From: Flaccisagitta enflata
Lineage: Eukaryota > Chaetognatha > Sagittoidea > Aphragmophora
Length of the DNA: 64,000 nucleotides
Assembly: GCA_965153355.1 (NCBI GenBank)
Contig: OZ231126.1
Span: 21,328,001 to 21,392,000, forward strand
Direction of reading: 5' to 3'
Both the position numbers and the translations under genes were made by a program. Shown here piece by piece: positions 1 through 11,982 of the stretch; the stretch's first letter is position 1; each line of letters opens with the position of its first letter. Under the pieces are notes generated by a model. That model had not been told where the DNA came from. It did no database searches and saw only the letters and a list, made by a program, of their open reading frames with translations.

Positions 1-780
1 GGCTCGCGTTACGGCCAAAGTGGGCATTGAGTCGTTGGCCCGGCTTTAAAAATCGCCCTAAAATTTTTTGATGCGACTATTTGGTTTGAAAACGTCGTCG
101 TAACTGGCGTTCGATTAGGGCATTATTCAGGCATCCATAATAATAACTGAAAAGGTTAGTGCCACGGACGAGGCAATATAGGGGATGTAGAGGCTTGTGG
201 ACGGGGAGGACGCGGTCTGAGGGTAAGAGGACGCAAGGATATTGACTGATAGTAGTAAGGGGACATCTAATTTAGATATCGTGATTATCATGAATTTTTT
301 GGTCAATTCACATTTATAGACACTTAATAGGATGATTCAGGTCGATCGCTACCTTCAGATTGCACTTTTGAGCACAATAACCCTGCAAAAATGATGCTAG
401 ATTTGCCTCAGAATAATCGTTGATGATATGTCTTCACGTTTTAGGCCATATCCCATACATTTTTTAAGATAAATATAAAAAATTGGTGACCAAAATGAAG
501 AGTTTTAACAGACGAATCGACTGGTACCTTTGGCACGAATATTGGTCCAACCGTTCAAAAGTTATTGCTTACCAAAGGCAAAAAAAGAAATGTAAAACAT
601 TCAAAATGGGCAAATATTGCAATTTTCAGTACACTATTGATGATTAGTTGCGATTTTTGAGGCCAGCTGCTGGAACATGACCACCGCTAGAGAAAGTATG
701 GTACCGAGAGCAGTTTCTCACTAAAAACGGGATTGGATATACCTAAAACTGGTAAAAACTAAGCAAAAATGATCATTGGG
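1..780. other. Unannotated AT-rich stretch
   Basis: I see no convincing coding region, RNA gene or repeat here. Frames are short on both strands. The sequence runs into a family A repeat near 783. Confidence 0.5.
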
Positions 781-782
781 GA

Positions 783-976
783 AGGTGCTGTGAGGCCGAA
801 GACCACAAAACCCCATAAAAAGTAAAGTGTGATGGACAGATGGACTGACGGACCAACAAAGCGGGATGTAGAGTTTCCTAGCATGCGACTAAAAATGTGA
901 CAGACCGATGGACGGATTTACCGACGGACTGATGGACTGAAGGACTGATAGACTGAAGAACTGACAGACCGATTTT
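783..976 (+). mobile_element. Family A element, partial, with GACTGA-type repeat tail
   Basis: The plus strand reads GTGAGGCCGAAGACC, an AAAAAGTAAAGTGTGA block, GACGGACC, then GGGATGTAGAG and GCATGCGACTAAAAA. This is the same block order as the complete family A copies at 9150 and 39890. After the hairpin end, 901-970 continues as a degenerate GACTGATG/GACTGAAG tandem repeat. The 5' half of the element is missing or too diverged to see. Confidence 0.65.
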
Positions 977-1124
977 TGGGTTGGAAAACGAACTATGCAG
1001 AATCAAATTTGATCTACGCTAGGTGCGCTTTAATTTTCAGTTTTGCCGCATGTGCAGTGACATCACATGATTTTAAGTCACGTGCGCATGGCACTATGTG
1101 TTGCTCAGTGAGTAGCTTGGATGG

Positions 1125-1540
1125 TCCGCACAGGCGTTCGTTCTCGCATTTGCTCTTGCATTCACATTGCGTTTGCTCTCGCATTTGTTCTCGCGTTTGC
1201 TCTCGCGTCTGCTCTCGTATTTGCTCTCGCTTTTGCTCTTGCCTTTGCTCTCGCATTTGCTCTAGTGTTCACTCTCACCTATGCTCTCGGGTTTGGTCCC
1301 GCGTGTGCTCTCGCGTTTGCTCTTGTGTTCGCTCCCACATTTACTTTTGCGGTTGCTCTCACAGTTGCGCTTGAGTTTTCTCTCACGTTCACGTTTGCTC
1401 TCGCATTTGCCTCAGCTCTCGCCATTGCTTTTGCATTTTTTCTCGCGTTGGCTCTTGCATTTGCTCTCGCATCCGCTCTTGTGTTCACACTTGTGTTCTC
1501 TCCTGCTCTCTCTTGCTCTCGCTTTTGCCCTATTTATAAT
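1125..1540. repeat. 12-bp minisatellite (TTTGCTCTCGCG)
   Basis: A degenerate array based on TTTGCTCTCGCG and TTTGCTCTCGCA, about 400 bp long. Because the unit length is a multiple of three, several frames stay open on both strands and encode alternating A/F/L or R/A/N peptides. Those translations have no domain character and are not called as genes. Confidence 0.85.
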
Positions 1541-1603
1541 TGCTTTTTCGTCTGGGTTTGATGACCCCACAAAAAAAGCTTCACTGTTTGCCGAATTGTT
1601 TCA

Positions 1604-1803
1604 TTTTTAGTCGCGTGCTACGCGACTCTACCGCTATGTCGATCCATCGTTCGGTTGGTCGGTTGGTTGGTCGGTCCCCTTTTTGCACTTTTTGGCGTTT
1701 GGCTTTGAGCATACGGCTCCTGCCCAGATGCCCTAATGACCTTCTCCAGTACTGCTCCTGCCCACTCGCACGCAACTAGGGTAGCCGTGTATCTGGCCTT
1801 GTT
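1604..1803 (-). mobile_element. Family A element (hairpin + GTCG/GTTG microsatellite), near complete
   Basis: Starts TTTTTAGTCGCGTGCTACGC, where AGTCGCG...CGCGACT forms a hairpin, followed by CTCTACC, a GGTTGGTCGGTTGG microsatellite, TTTTTGGCG, TGCTCCTGCCC, and ends GTAGCCGTGTATCTGGCCTTG. It is the reverse complement of the copies at 9150 and 39890. Architecture (terminal hairpin, internal tetranucleotide proto-microsatellite, no ORF) resembles DINE-1/mini-me-like HINE elements, which are non-autonomous Helentrons. That class assignment is inference. Confidence 0.75.
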
Positions 1804-2400
1804 CCCTTAATTTCTTCTTTATTTCCTTCGTTGCTATCTCTCTCTCTCCATCCTTACAAATACATGTCGCTATCTCTCTCTCTCATCGACGATCAAGCAG
1901 TTTAATTTCATGCCGCAAACAGGAGCAATATGTCTTGAACTTTTGGTAGTATCATTTATACAAATGTAGTTTCTGGAATATAGGACGAGGATACGGGGAG
2001 GAGGAAGGGAAGAGGAGGGGAGGGGGAAGAGGAGGGGAGGAGGGGAGGAGGAGGAGGAACAGGAGGAACAATCAAGAAGAACTTTCTGTTTCTATTGTTT
2101 TCTCTTCTTCTTATTTCTTACCCCCAGTTTTCCATTTCTTGTCTCATTCCCTTGCCCAGAGATTGTCCTTAGATCCGGAATCAGAGTCCTTGTGAATTTT
2201 CCAATTTCTATTTTAAATGCGGCCGGTCAGAAGGTAGTAACGGTATGAGCTCTAGCTTGAACTAATCTGCTTGAATTTGGTCCCGAAAGATACTTTGGCG
2301 TATGCATATAACTCTGTTCATCTCATTTACCAAAATTTTGAACTTCTTAGGGGCCCCTAAGGGCCCCCAAAAAAGCCCCTAATGAGGATTTTTTTTGAAA
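1804..2400. other. Unannotated stretch with GGAGGA-rich patch
   Basis: A purine-rich GGAGGAGGGG patch lies at about 1985-2065. Otherwise I see no gene or recognisable repeat. Confidence 0.5.
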
Positions 2401-2404
2401 AAAA

Positions 2405-2660
2405 AGTGGGGTGCAATCGATAGGAAATTGTTTGATTCGCCTAGATCCAAAATCTTGTATTTTTACTTTTTCAAAACTTGAAAAATTTTTGTGTCGCGCG
2501 TCAGGGACTTAAAAAAAAAATTTTCTTTTTAAAAATGGTTTTCAAAAGTTGGGTGCAATCAATAGGAAATTGTTTGATTTGCCTAGATCCAAAATCTTGT
2601 ATTTTTACTTTTTTTAAAAAAACTATGAAAATTTTTGTGTCACCCATTAGGAACTGAAAA
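2405..2660 (+). repeat. Two direct copies of a ~140 bp repeat
   Basis: The block AGTGGGGTGCAATCGATAGG / TTGTTTGATTCGCCTAGATC / AAAATTTTTGTGTCGCGCG occurs at 2405-2510 and again at 2549-2655 with few changes. A third, shorter copy lies at 4115-4205. No coding potential. Confidence 0.8.
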
Positions 2661-2671
2661 AAAAAACACAA

Positions 2672-2850
2672 TACAGTCGAGCTTCACTAGAGCGCACCCG
2701 CTAATAAGGCATCCCTCGCATCAAGGCATGATTTGAGAAGTCCCAACTTTTCTCTCTTTATTTCTTTGATGATAAGCCCCGCATATAAGGCACCCGCCTA
2801 TTAGGCAAATTTCACTATAGCGCATGAAAAATGGGGTTTTTGGTGGATAT
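2672..2850. mobile_element. TACAGT-ended MITE-like sequence, one end recognised
   Basis: Begins TACAGTCGAGCTTCACTAG then AGCGCACCCGCTAATAAGGC. This nearly matches both termini of the complete small element at 48300-48415. Repeated ATAAGGCACCCGCC-type motifs follow to about 2830, and similar motifs recur near 4022. A clear opposite terminus was not found, so the extent is uncertain. Confidence 0.5.
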
Positions 2851-4012
2851 TTTGCTCGCTTTGAAGGCATGACAAACAAAATGTTTTTAAGATGAGCGTA
2901 AGCTAAGGGTGAAAGAGACGCCGATGAGAGCGATGAAGAGGAATACCAATGACGATGAGGAGGTATACCGATGATGTAGAGGAGCACGGATGATTATGAT
3001 GAAGAGGAAGTGAAAGAAACGGGAAGCTAGGGGGAAATGAATGGGAGAGGAGGAAGATGATGACGAAGAGGAGTGAAAACTTGATTTGCTGATAAATCCA
3101 TGCCAATAAAAGATCGATGATGCCATGCTAGTGTGTGAATGAGATTTTTTGCCACTTTGAGTTAAGCGAAATAGGTCTAAGACTGGTTGCTACCATGCTA
3201 GTTTCCAAATAACAGTGGCCAAAATAAAAACCGGACGCTCAGTTTTTCATGATTGACTGAATACTACACATACTTTTTACTTAAAATCCATCAGCATTTT
3301 AAAGAGCTTCAAAAACTCTACAAATCTAGACCAAGCAGAAACTTCTAGCTTAAGTCGTTTTGAAATGACATAAGATTGAAATTCAACACCTATTTTCTTA
3401 GAAGCAAATTACTGTGCCTGACAATAAGACACTTTTTGTTTCACATATTGTGTACAATAAAGAAATCAAATAAATGAAATTCAAGGTAAAATTGAAGTAT
3501 TTTTAATTTTCTACAAGATGGAATCAAGCAGAAATCATGATTCTTACTTGTTTACAAGCTATATTAATTCAAAGTTGGTTACTCTAAAAAGATTGATTCC
3601 AGATTCGAGATTTCTGAGTGGTTATCTTTAAAGCATCATAACTTCTAAAGTTTTGAAGCTACAATGTTCTGTGAGGGCTCAAATGAAAGATATTTCGAAG
3701 CTCTTTGAAACCATTATGGATTTTAAGGGTTTATCTTTCTTAGTTACTGAGCAATCCTTGATGAAAAAAACAGCGTCCATTTTTTTTTGGCCATTGTTAA
3801 TTGAAAGTGACAACTCTGTCCATATCTTTTGAGCTTTGCAGTCACTTTTCTAGTCTCATTCATGGTAAGGCAGGTGGCGAGCTGGTAAATGAAAAATGAA
3901 AACGTAAGACAGTTGACTTTTTTGCAAAAACTAAATGAAAATCCAAATTCTTTCTGTTGCAACTTCCAAGCATCCATCTATGTCAATTTGATCGCTTATT
4001 TGTGCAGAAATA
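2851..4012. other. Unannotated AT-rich stretch
   Basis: Minus-strand open frames between 2720 and 3126 are serine/phenylalanine-rich translations of GATGA-type repeats and overlap one another in different frames, so I do not call them. No other feature is visible. Confidence 0.5.
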
Positions 4013-4205
4013 TACATGCTCGGCTATAAGGCACCTCGCCTAGAAGGCATGAAATCAACCAGTCCCTTGAGATGCCTTCTAGTGTATATTGTTTTAAAAT
4101 GAATTTCAAAAAAGTGGGGTGCAATCAGCCAAAATTGTTTGATTCGCCTAGATCCAAATCCTTGTAGTAACCTTATTTTTTTTAAACTTTGACTCTCTTT
4201 GAAAT
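4013..4205 (+). repeat. Third copy of the 2405 repeat plus ATAAGGCACC motif
   Basis: TATAAGGCACCTCGCC at 4022 resembles the motif in 2672-2850. AAAGTGGGGTGCAATCAGCC and GATTCGCCTAGATCC at 4110-4165 match the direct repeat pair at 2405-2660. The segment 2405-4205 may therefore be one decayed composite element. Confidence 0.6.
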
Positions 4206-4429
4206 TCACTGTCGGCCATAACTTAAAAGAAAGTTTAAAGATTCTCCTGGAATTTCTTCAGCTTGATATGGTTCAAACATATGCTCATAACTTCTAAAGT
4301 ATTTGAGCAAGAACCTTGAAATTTGAAACGTGCAATATTGAAAGCGCTGAGCAGGTCCAGGCAAAAAATTGAGCTACTGACTGACCTATAAAAATTTTCG
4401 CGTCTAAGTCTACCCTGATGATGAATCGA

Positions 4430-4548
4430 GCACATGATTCATAAATTTGGAAAAAAACATCTGCTTTTAAGTGCGTCCTCGCACTTCTACAAGAGGTCCG
4501 TCGGTTGGTTGGTCGGTCGGTCGGTCGGTCGGGTAACGCATCTATCAT
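4430..4548 (-). mobile_element. Family A hairpin end, partial
   Basis: AAGTGCGTCCTCGCACTTC forms a short hairpin followed by TACAAGAGGTCCGTCGG and a GGTTGGTCGGTCGG microsatellite. This is the order of the hairpin end of family A in reverse orientation. The remainder of the element is missing. Confidence 0.55.
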
Positions 4549-4626
4549 ACGTTAGAAAAGTGCAAAACGGCTGATTCTGACGTATTTTTTCATTCCTATC
4601 ACCTCTCATGCCACATTCATTTTCAT

Positions 4627-4703
4627 TTCCATTCATTCATTCATTCATTCATTCATTCATTCATTCATTCATTCATTCATTCATTCATTCATTTATTCAT
4701 TCA
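4627..4703. repeat. (ATTC)n microsatellite
   Basis: About 75 bp of uninterrupted ATTC tetranucleotide with one change near the end. Confidence 0.95.
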
Positions 4704-4844
4704 AAACTTTGATTCACAAATTCTTAATCAAGCGAGGTGCACTTATTGGCCATAAGTTGGCCTTGTTCTTATGCACTGACTCACCCATAGTGAAATACAA
4801 CTGCTTAATTGAATATTGTCGCAGTGCTAAAAATGTCGTTCAAT

Positions 4845-5216
<372 letters not shown>

Positions 5217-5521
5217 TGACATTTCGTCAAGCTTTGAGTGCATTCAGTAAACTAATGAGTCTAAAGAGTAACGGTCATGAAATTTGAGAAAATGAAAAAA
5301 AAAAACGATGTGCGTTCTCATTATAGCTCTAGATCATCAGACTTACCTCAGAATGTCAAAAACACTCAAAATATACTGAAAATATTGGCTGCTTTGGTGT
5401 CTAAACTGTCAATTTAAGTAATGTTGTGAATTGTGGGGCGTATCACTCGCTTGAAAAACAGCAATGGTGAAGATGACTAGCGATAAAATTTGTCTCGAAA
5501 AATCACATTTTATCCCATACA
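5217..5521. other. Unannotated stretch
   Basis: Nothing recognisable. AT-rich, no long frame. Confidence 0.5.
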
Positions 5522-5946
5522 CTTTTTTTTTATAAGAGACCAGTTTATAAGAGACATGAGCCTGAGATTTGCCAAAATTTTAAGAACAAAATAAGAAACA
5601 GCCTAGGCTGAGATTTAGTCTTGACCATTTTCTAAAGAACTTTTTTTCAGTTTCTTATTTAAAACATGAATTGTATTCAAATTTTTCAGATATATAAGTT
5701 TTTTATTATTAGAAATGACATCTTTTTCTTATTTGCCTTTGAAATCAGGCATTTAAAAAAAACAAAACATAATGATCATTATGTTCAAGATACAATTGTT
5801 ATAAATAAGGTATTTTTATATGATTTTTAAATTTGTAAACATCAGAGAAATTAAGAACACTTTAAGAGAATTTCAGGCTGAAAATAGCTGAAAAATTAGG
5901 AACACCTAGGCTGATTCCAAAAAAGTTGTCTCTTATAAAAAAAAAA
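5522..5946. mobile_element. Inverted-repeat-bounded element, ~425 bp
   Basis: TTTTTTTTATAAGAGAC at about 5523-5540 is mirrored by GTCTCTTATAAAAAAAA at 5928-5945. Just inside, a GCCTGAGATTTGCC-like block recurs (GGCTGAGATT at 5607, AGGCTGA at 5874). There is no ORF. A MITE-like origin is likely. No clear target duplication was seen. A related GAGGCTGATGTTCTTATAAA motif lies at 40525. Confidence 0.55.
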
Positions 5947-6275
5947 GGGTAGTGACTCGGTCCCTCGTTACTTTTGTTCCCTCACTCGCTCCGGCAGCGC
6001 TCCGCTTTGCTACGCTCGCATCACTTGCTCGCTCCATTCACAAGCTATCTCCCTTCCTTGTGGGGACAATTGAAATTCATATGTATTTGTATGTTACGCT
6101 GAAAACGCTTTTCACGGAAACACACCCAGTATATGACCTCATTCGGGCCAGAAACAGCCAAGAAACGCAGACGCATAGATGGGTGGGCAGACGGACAGAC
6201 GAATGAATGAACCAACTGACCTATGGATTGACAAGAAGTGGCCTATAGAGTCACGTGTCCGTAGTTTGAATGTGA
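5947..6275 (+). mobile_element. Family A-related sequence, partial
   Basis: 5970-6050 (CTCACTCGCTCCGG...TTGCTCGCTCCATTCAC) is the reverse complement of sequence at 16345-16415 next to another family A copy. 6180-6275 contains GGTGGGCAGACGGACAGACG and then TATAGAGTCACGTGTCCG, the hairpin-side end. It appears to be a rearranged copy. Confidence 0.5.
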
Positions 6276-7480
6276 GGGGCCTTAAAATTTGTAATATAAT
6301 TAAAGGAGGGATATTTTTCTTTTTTATGATTTTTGAATTACAGTTCATTTATACCAAATAAGGAGCATCAAGATAATTTCTTGATAGTGTTAGCACTATG
6401 ACCTTGTGTTTACGATGGTGTAATACTTTTTAGGAATTCCTATGCAGATCCGGCCATGCAAGCTTAACATCAAGAAATTGATGATTTTGATATATATCTT
6501 TAATTTTTCCGATTCGACTTTATACATGCACATAATCATGTTTATTATGTCAAGAGCTTTCGAACGATATGCTGCACTAAATATTTTGTTGGAATTAAAA
6601 ACAATCTATGAAGTATTGAGTTTTTTGTTTGACTTACCCTATTGGCTGCAGCGCCATAACCTTTCCGTGCGCAAGAAAATCAACCACCGCGAGGCAGCCA
6701 TTTTTACTAAAACAAACGTAACAAATGCATGCATGGTAGGAGGTGAGCGCATTGACCGATTTTGATGAAATTTGAGATGTAGGTCCTTCTTGGTCTACTC
6801 TTTCATATATATCTGAACTTCGTGAAGCGAAAAACAATAAGATCCCTTCCCGTTTCATCAAAGTTGAGGTCTATTTTGTTAGTTTCCGTGGATCGCAATA
6901 ACCATTTTTCTTCCGGTTTTCTATGATTTCTTGATGCTATATGATGTAATCTGACATGCTTTAGCATATTTAGCATTGATGATAGCTCATTGCCTGACAA
7001 TCAACACTCTTTATCTCATATTTAAGCTATCTTTGGCGCAGAAATTTCGCGTTTTTCAACGATTTTTTTACACGACCTTGCTGAGCGTCGTGACCGGTCG
7101 CTACTGATAGATGAAAAGAGAGAGGGAATTCAGAAACGTTTGGATGCGGAGATGCAAATGTGGGGTAAAGGAATACAGAAACAAGAGGACGCAGAAGGAA
7201 AATTGAGGAAGATGGACGCGGTAGAATGGATGAGATATTATTTGGAGGCAGAGAACCAGGGCTACGGAGGCAGCATTAGTAGCGCAGAGACATGAGGACG
7301 CGGGAATGATGAATCATGAGAGAGTGAAGATGCGGAGGCACGGTACAGAAGATGCGGCGGCTCAAGGATACAGGGATACAGGTTGAGTATGAGATATACG
7401 AGGCCATTAGGATACAGGAACTCAAGGATGCAGATGTCCTCACGATATGCAGAATAGCGAGTTAAATGAAGAAGTGAAGC
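6276..7480. other. Unannotated stretch
   Basis: A 107-codon frame at 6442-6765 on the plus strand has no recognisable domain. Around 6750 the phrase TTGACCGATTTTGATGAAAT resembles phrases in the repeats at 19950 and 20450, so this area is probably old repeat. 7130-7440 is rich in GAGGACGCAG-like degenerate repeats. Confidence 0.45.
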
Positions 7481-7922
7481 GAGAGCAGGGCAGCGGCTGA
7501 TGTCCTGAAGACCACAGAAGTTAATCTCCGGACATCCTGCGCCGCAGAAGGCTAATTTAAGTCTTAGAAGGCCGTTTTGAAATTAATACTGTTCAATAGG
7601 AATTATGCTTTTTTTTTTAATTTTTCGTCAATATGCCATGTTATTCAACGGGAATTTCAAATTTTTTTCAATTTTCGTCAATTTACATGTTCTTCAATGG
7701 GATATATACATTTTTTTGTTTTGTTTTTTTTTGTAAATTTTCCATGTTATTCAATGGGAAGTTATCATTTTGTCAGTTATCAATGTTATTCAATGGGAAT
7801 TTGAGGCTTGAGAAGCTTTTGGGGGTAGTACGGACGGAAGGACGAATGTATGTACAGACTTATGGAAAGTCACCCCTGTGTCCAACAGCACATTGGCCCC
7901 TTGGGGCCGCTGCCCAGAAAGG
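7481..7922. mobile_element. Family B foldback element
   Basis: The left end reads GAGCAGGGCAGCGGCTGATG and the right end reads CATTGGCCCCTTGGGGCCGC followed by TGCCC, inverted with respect to each other. Inside are AAGGCTAATTTAAG and AGAAGGCCGTTTTGAA units and then repeated ATGTTATTCAATGGGAA segments (7637-7800), as in the copy at 24393. A GGACGGAAGGACG tract precedes the right arm. It has no ORF of its own. Confidence 0.75.
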
Positions 7923-8035
7923 TGCAAAAGCCATGTCTTGCAGCAGCTACTGCGTAAGTTGAGATCCAAGGAAATCAAAGACACGAACATGGATGAAAGT
8001 GTGACTATGCGAGGATATGAAAAAAGCCATTACCC

Positions 8036-8165
8036 AGAGTTTATGTGATGCCACTACACAGGGGTTATGTGATGCCACTACACAGGGGTTACTTGATGCT
8101 GAGACTGGAAAAGTGGAAAGCCACTACACAGAGGTTATTTGATGCTGAGACTGAAAAAGTGGAAG
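8036..8165 (+). repeat. Short tandem repeats (25 bp and ~50 bp units)
   Basis: GTTATGTGATGCCACTACAC is repeated at 8042 and 8067. A longer unit with TTGATGCTGAGACTG and AAAGTGGAA follows twice. The region 7923-8240 otherwise has nothing recognisable. Confidence 0.75.
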
Positions 8166-8530
8166 GGGGTGATGGAGAAGATGAACCTGTGGAGAAATGG
8201 GCACTCCACTCAATTTTCATTTCTTTTCACAGATGTGTGTGATTTCGACGAGTGATGATAAGGTCTTTAAAAAAGTCATCATGCAAAACAAGTGTTTCTA
8301 GATGCCCCATCTTTGTGAGACTGGTCAGTGGTCATCTATCTATGGTAAATTGGCCACATAGATGAATATTCTTTCATTGTCTTTTTTTCATTTCTATCAA
8401 AAGTTTAGATGTGAGATCGTTGCTGTTATTTGGCTCGCGGTAAAAATTTTCCAGCGTGGAAGGAATTACTCGGAAATGCGCAAAAGACGATGTAACATTA
8501 CCCAATGACTCACCTGTGTCTTTATATACC

Positions 8531-8620
8531 CCCATTCAATTTCTAAATAAAAGCACTTACATCTTCAGTTTATTCCCCATTCAATTTTTGAATAATAGCA
8601 CTTACATCTTCAGTTTATGT
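8531..8620 (+). repeat. 45-bp tandem duplication
   Basis: CCCATTCAATTTCTAAATAA with ACATCTTCAGTTTAT is followed directly by a second copy with a few changes. Confidence 0.8.
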
Positions 8621-8640
8621 CTTTTGTTTGGCAATTTGTG

Positions 8641-9149
8641 AATACAGACCATTTGATCTTTTTTTTGTGTTGGACACGCGCCGAATACATATAACGCGTG
8701 AGTTACGACTAAAAATGCAATTTGCTCGATGTTTATTTGCATAATATGCATACAAATGCATACTTAAAGTTGCCCCCCCAAAAAGACACCTGAGGGATGT
8801 CCCGGTTCGACACCTGCTACTCTGGTATCAATACATCAAAAACGCCGCCAAAAAAATGAAATTTGCAAATTTCCCGTTGTTAAATGCCGCCAACACCTGT
8901 CGCAAAATTATTGAGGTCGTAATAATAAAAGATAGAAAAACAAAAAAAGAAATTGTTGGAGAAAACTATATTCTTACCCAGCTTAGTAGGAGCAACATGG
9001 GCTGCTTAAAAAAGGAAAAGCTTGAAATGAAGTAATATTATACACTGATTGACTAATTGATCAACCAAAACAGAAACATGTAGTCATTTATGATCATGAA
9101 TGACATGCACTTTACCAAAAACTTTGCGCAAAACCTCCAATATCTTTAA
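8641..9149. other. Unannotated stretch
   Basis: No gene or repeat recognised. Confidence 0.5.
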
Positions 9150-9346
9150 ATAAGGTTGGATACACGGCTACCCCAGTCGCTTGCGGGTTGGCAGGGGCTG
9201 TGTTTGAGGTTACTTGAGTATTTGGGGAGTAGCAGTGAGGCCAAAGACTGCAAAAACCTGAAAAGGTAAAATGTGACAGACCTACAGACTAATGGACAAA
9301 GATGGACAAAGATGGGTGGAGAGTCGCGTATCATGCGACCAGAAAG
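9150..9346 (+). mobile_element. Family A element, complete
   Basis: Reads AAGGTTGGATACACGGCTAC, then CAGTCGCTTGCGGGTTGGC, GAGTAGCAGTGAGGCC, AAGACTGCAAAAACC, GTAAAATGTGACAGACC, a GACAAAGATG core, and ends AGAGTCGCGTATCATGCGAC. The block order is identical to 39890-40095. No ORF. Confidence 0.8.
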
Positions 9347-9352
9347 TTTTAC

Positions 9353-9941
9353 TGTCTCAAAACTAGATGATTTTGATTTTGAATTTCAAATCTTTTTACT
9401 TTATTACAATTTTGTATAGCCATGTCCCAATGAATATGCTGCGAATGTTTTAATGCGCTAGTTTCAGTGGGTCAACACTTTTTCCTTTCTTTGACGGCGC
9501 ATGCTTACGCAATGTGGATTGTATGAACTTCGTAAAAGGTTGCGTGCATACATGATTGTGTATCTACTCGATAGTATTGGTTGGCCGCCCTATCCGTTGC
9601 ACGTGTTTGTGTTTTTAATGACACACGACTCTGCATCTTGCTATGTCGGTCCGTTGGTTGGTCCATCCGTCAGTCAAAAAATGAAAATGTAGTCTTTGTA
9701 CGTCTTTTTATAGTGTAATAGGTCATGATAAGGTATGTAAGTTTGAAATACGGTTGCACTGTAGTTTTTTAATACTGTGGCACTGCATCTGCCCAACCAG
9801 CGCGACCTATCAAATGGCTGAAGATTTTACCAGAAATATGAATTTTGAATAAAAAGTTTAACAGATATGCAAGCAACACATCTGTAGGGAAAATATAAAG
9901 AATTTGAAAAATTTTGAAAATTTCAAAGGGAATTTCTTTAA
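9353..9941. other. Unannotated stretch with a family A fragment
   Basis: At 9620-9680 the plus strand carries ACACACGACTCTGCATC then GTCGGTCCGTTGGTTGG, a reverse-orientation family A end. The rest has no recognisable feature. Confidence 0.5.
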
Positions 9942-10151
9942 AACAAAGCCAACACCTATAAGTCGCGTGCGAGACTTACAGATTGACTTAGAATGAATTA
10001 GAATGACTTAGAATGACTCAGTATACTCTTAGATGACTTTAAATGACTTAAAGAAATGAAATTGGTAAAAAAAGTAAAAGTGTGATGGACCGACAGACCG
10101 ACCAAAAGATGGACAAAGCGGGGTGTAGAGTCGCGTGCACGCGACTAAAAA
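9942..10151 (+). mobile_element. Family A variant with GACTTAGAAT core
   Basis: Begins ACAAAGCCAACACCTATAAG then TCGCGTGCGAGACTTACAG, contains repeated GACTTAGAATGA units, then AAAAAGTAAAAGTGTGATGG, a GACCGACAGACCGACC core and GTCGCGTGCACGCGACTAAA. The copy at 49758-49950 is its reverse complement over the full length. The two define a distinct subfamily in which the first half of family A is replaced. Confidence 0.8.
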
Positions 10152-10304
10152 TGATATCAATTCTCCTTCATAAAATTGACCTACCCATACAAGTCAGCAC
10201 GCTCGCTCGCTCGCTCTTCAACCCATATTCATCTAGACTCCACTGTGGCTCAGTTTGGCTTCCATTTTGGCTTCCTATAATGTAGGCCCGTTGCTATCTA
10301 TCAG

Positions 10305-10411
<107 letters not shown>

Positions 10412-10741
10412 CCTTCCTTCCCTCGCCGGGCATCGGACACGGATTTTAGGGTTATGGCACCGCGGTGCACCGCGTGGCACCGCGATAGGGCGTGATCGAA
10501 AAAGGAGGTCCAACATAAAGAAGAGCCCCTATGGCCATGACTGTGCCTTTCTTCGACGTTTAAGTTTCGAGCCTTGGACCAGAGTTATCCTTTTTGCATC
10601 GCAGAGTACATAAAGAAGTTACTATTTTATCTGGTTACAGAAATATGTCACAGTCGACTAGTCCGTTCGTAAATACTTTCAGTATGTGCACTGTTCCCTT
10701 TTACTCAGGGGGTGAATATGTGACCTTGCACCAGTCCATTA

Positions 10742-10805
<64 letters not shown>

Positions 10806-10870
10806 CTATCTATCTATCACAATAATACAATACATCTCTGTCTCATCTGTCTGTCTTTCTGTCTGTCTGA
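10742..10870. repeat. (GTCT)n-(ATCT)n compound microsatellite
   Basis: GTCT repeats pass into ATCT repeats at about 10768, with further GTCT units at 10840-10870. Confidence 0.9.
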
Positions 10871-10951
10871 TACGCTGTCTGCCAATGAGATGAATGCGCA
10901 TCATAATTCCACACCAAAACGTGGCTCATAAATCTTATTCATTCGTGTTTT

Positions 10952-11225
<274 letters not shown>

Positions 11226-11365
11226 AGTTCCTTCCTTTCCCCATCGTCGTTTCGGTCGTTTTCGTTGTCGTCTTCTTGGTATTGCTCCTTGGCAACTTTA
11301 TTTGGTGCTAAAGAGTCCCCCTCCTTCGTAAAAAAGAATGATTATCGCCGTCGTTCAACTTCTGT

Positions 11366-11485
11366 TCATTGCTGCATGGGCTGTAACACTTCCTCCTTTA
11401 CTTCTTTCATTGCCTAAAAGGGCTGTAACACTTCCCCCTTTACTCCTTTTCACTGCGGAATGAGCTATAACAATTTCGCCTTAAA
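11366..11485 (+). repeat. Threefold ~50 bp tandem repeat
   Basis: GGGCTGTAACACTTCCTCC, GGGCTGTAACACTTCCCCC and GAGCTATAACAATTTCGCC are spaced about 50 bp apart with similar flanks. The remainder of 11221-11690 has an 81-codon frame with no recognisable domain. Confidence 0.7.
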
Positions 11486-11693
11486 ATCCTTTTTTTTCAT
11501 ATCTGTGTTTGGGCAGTAAATCTCTTATTCAATCACTTGATAATCAAAACAGATTCGAAAGGGGAAATAAGGAAAAGTTCAGATTAAAACTTCATGACAC
11601 AAAACCTTATGACGCAGATTGTGGTTTCCCAATTCCATTCCTTTTCAGTCATAGACTGACAGAACGTAAAAGCACAGGCCAATGGTACACAGC

Positions 11694-11982
11694 CTACCCC
11701 GTAATCTGGGGTGATATTAAACCCCGGGGGTTACTCGGGGTTGCTTGGGGTTGAACCCCAAGTAAACCCCAAGCAACCCAAGCTCGGTGTTTGCTCTGGG
11801 TTGCTCAGGATTTGCTCGGGGTTTGCTTGGGGTTGACAGAAATCCTTCAACTATTTACTTCTGAGCCAACCCCGAGCCAACCCTGAGCTAGCTCGAGCAA
11901 CCTCGAGTAACCCCGGGGTTGCTTGGGGTTGCTCGGGATTGCTTGGGGTTGGCTCTGGTTTGGCTCGGGGTTTGATCTCACG
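11694..11982. repeat. Foldback minisatellite (GGGGTTGCTT / AAGCAACCCC)
   Basis: A roughly 10-11 bp unit (TTGCTCGGGG, TTGCTTGGGG) occurs in both orientations. GGGTTGCTTGGGGTT is followed by CCCCAAGCAACCC, and similar pairs recur at 11870-11960. It abuts a family B left arm at 11983, and such inverted minisatellites are the usual interior of family B. Confidence 0.8.
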
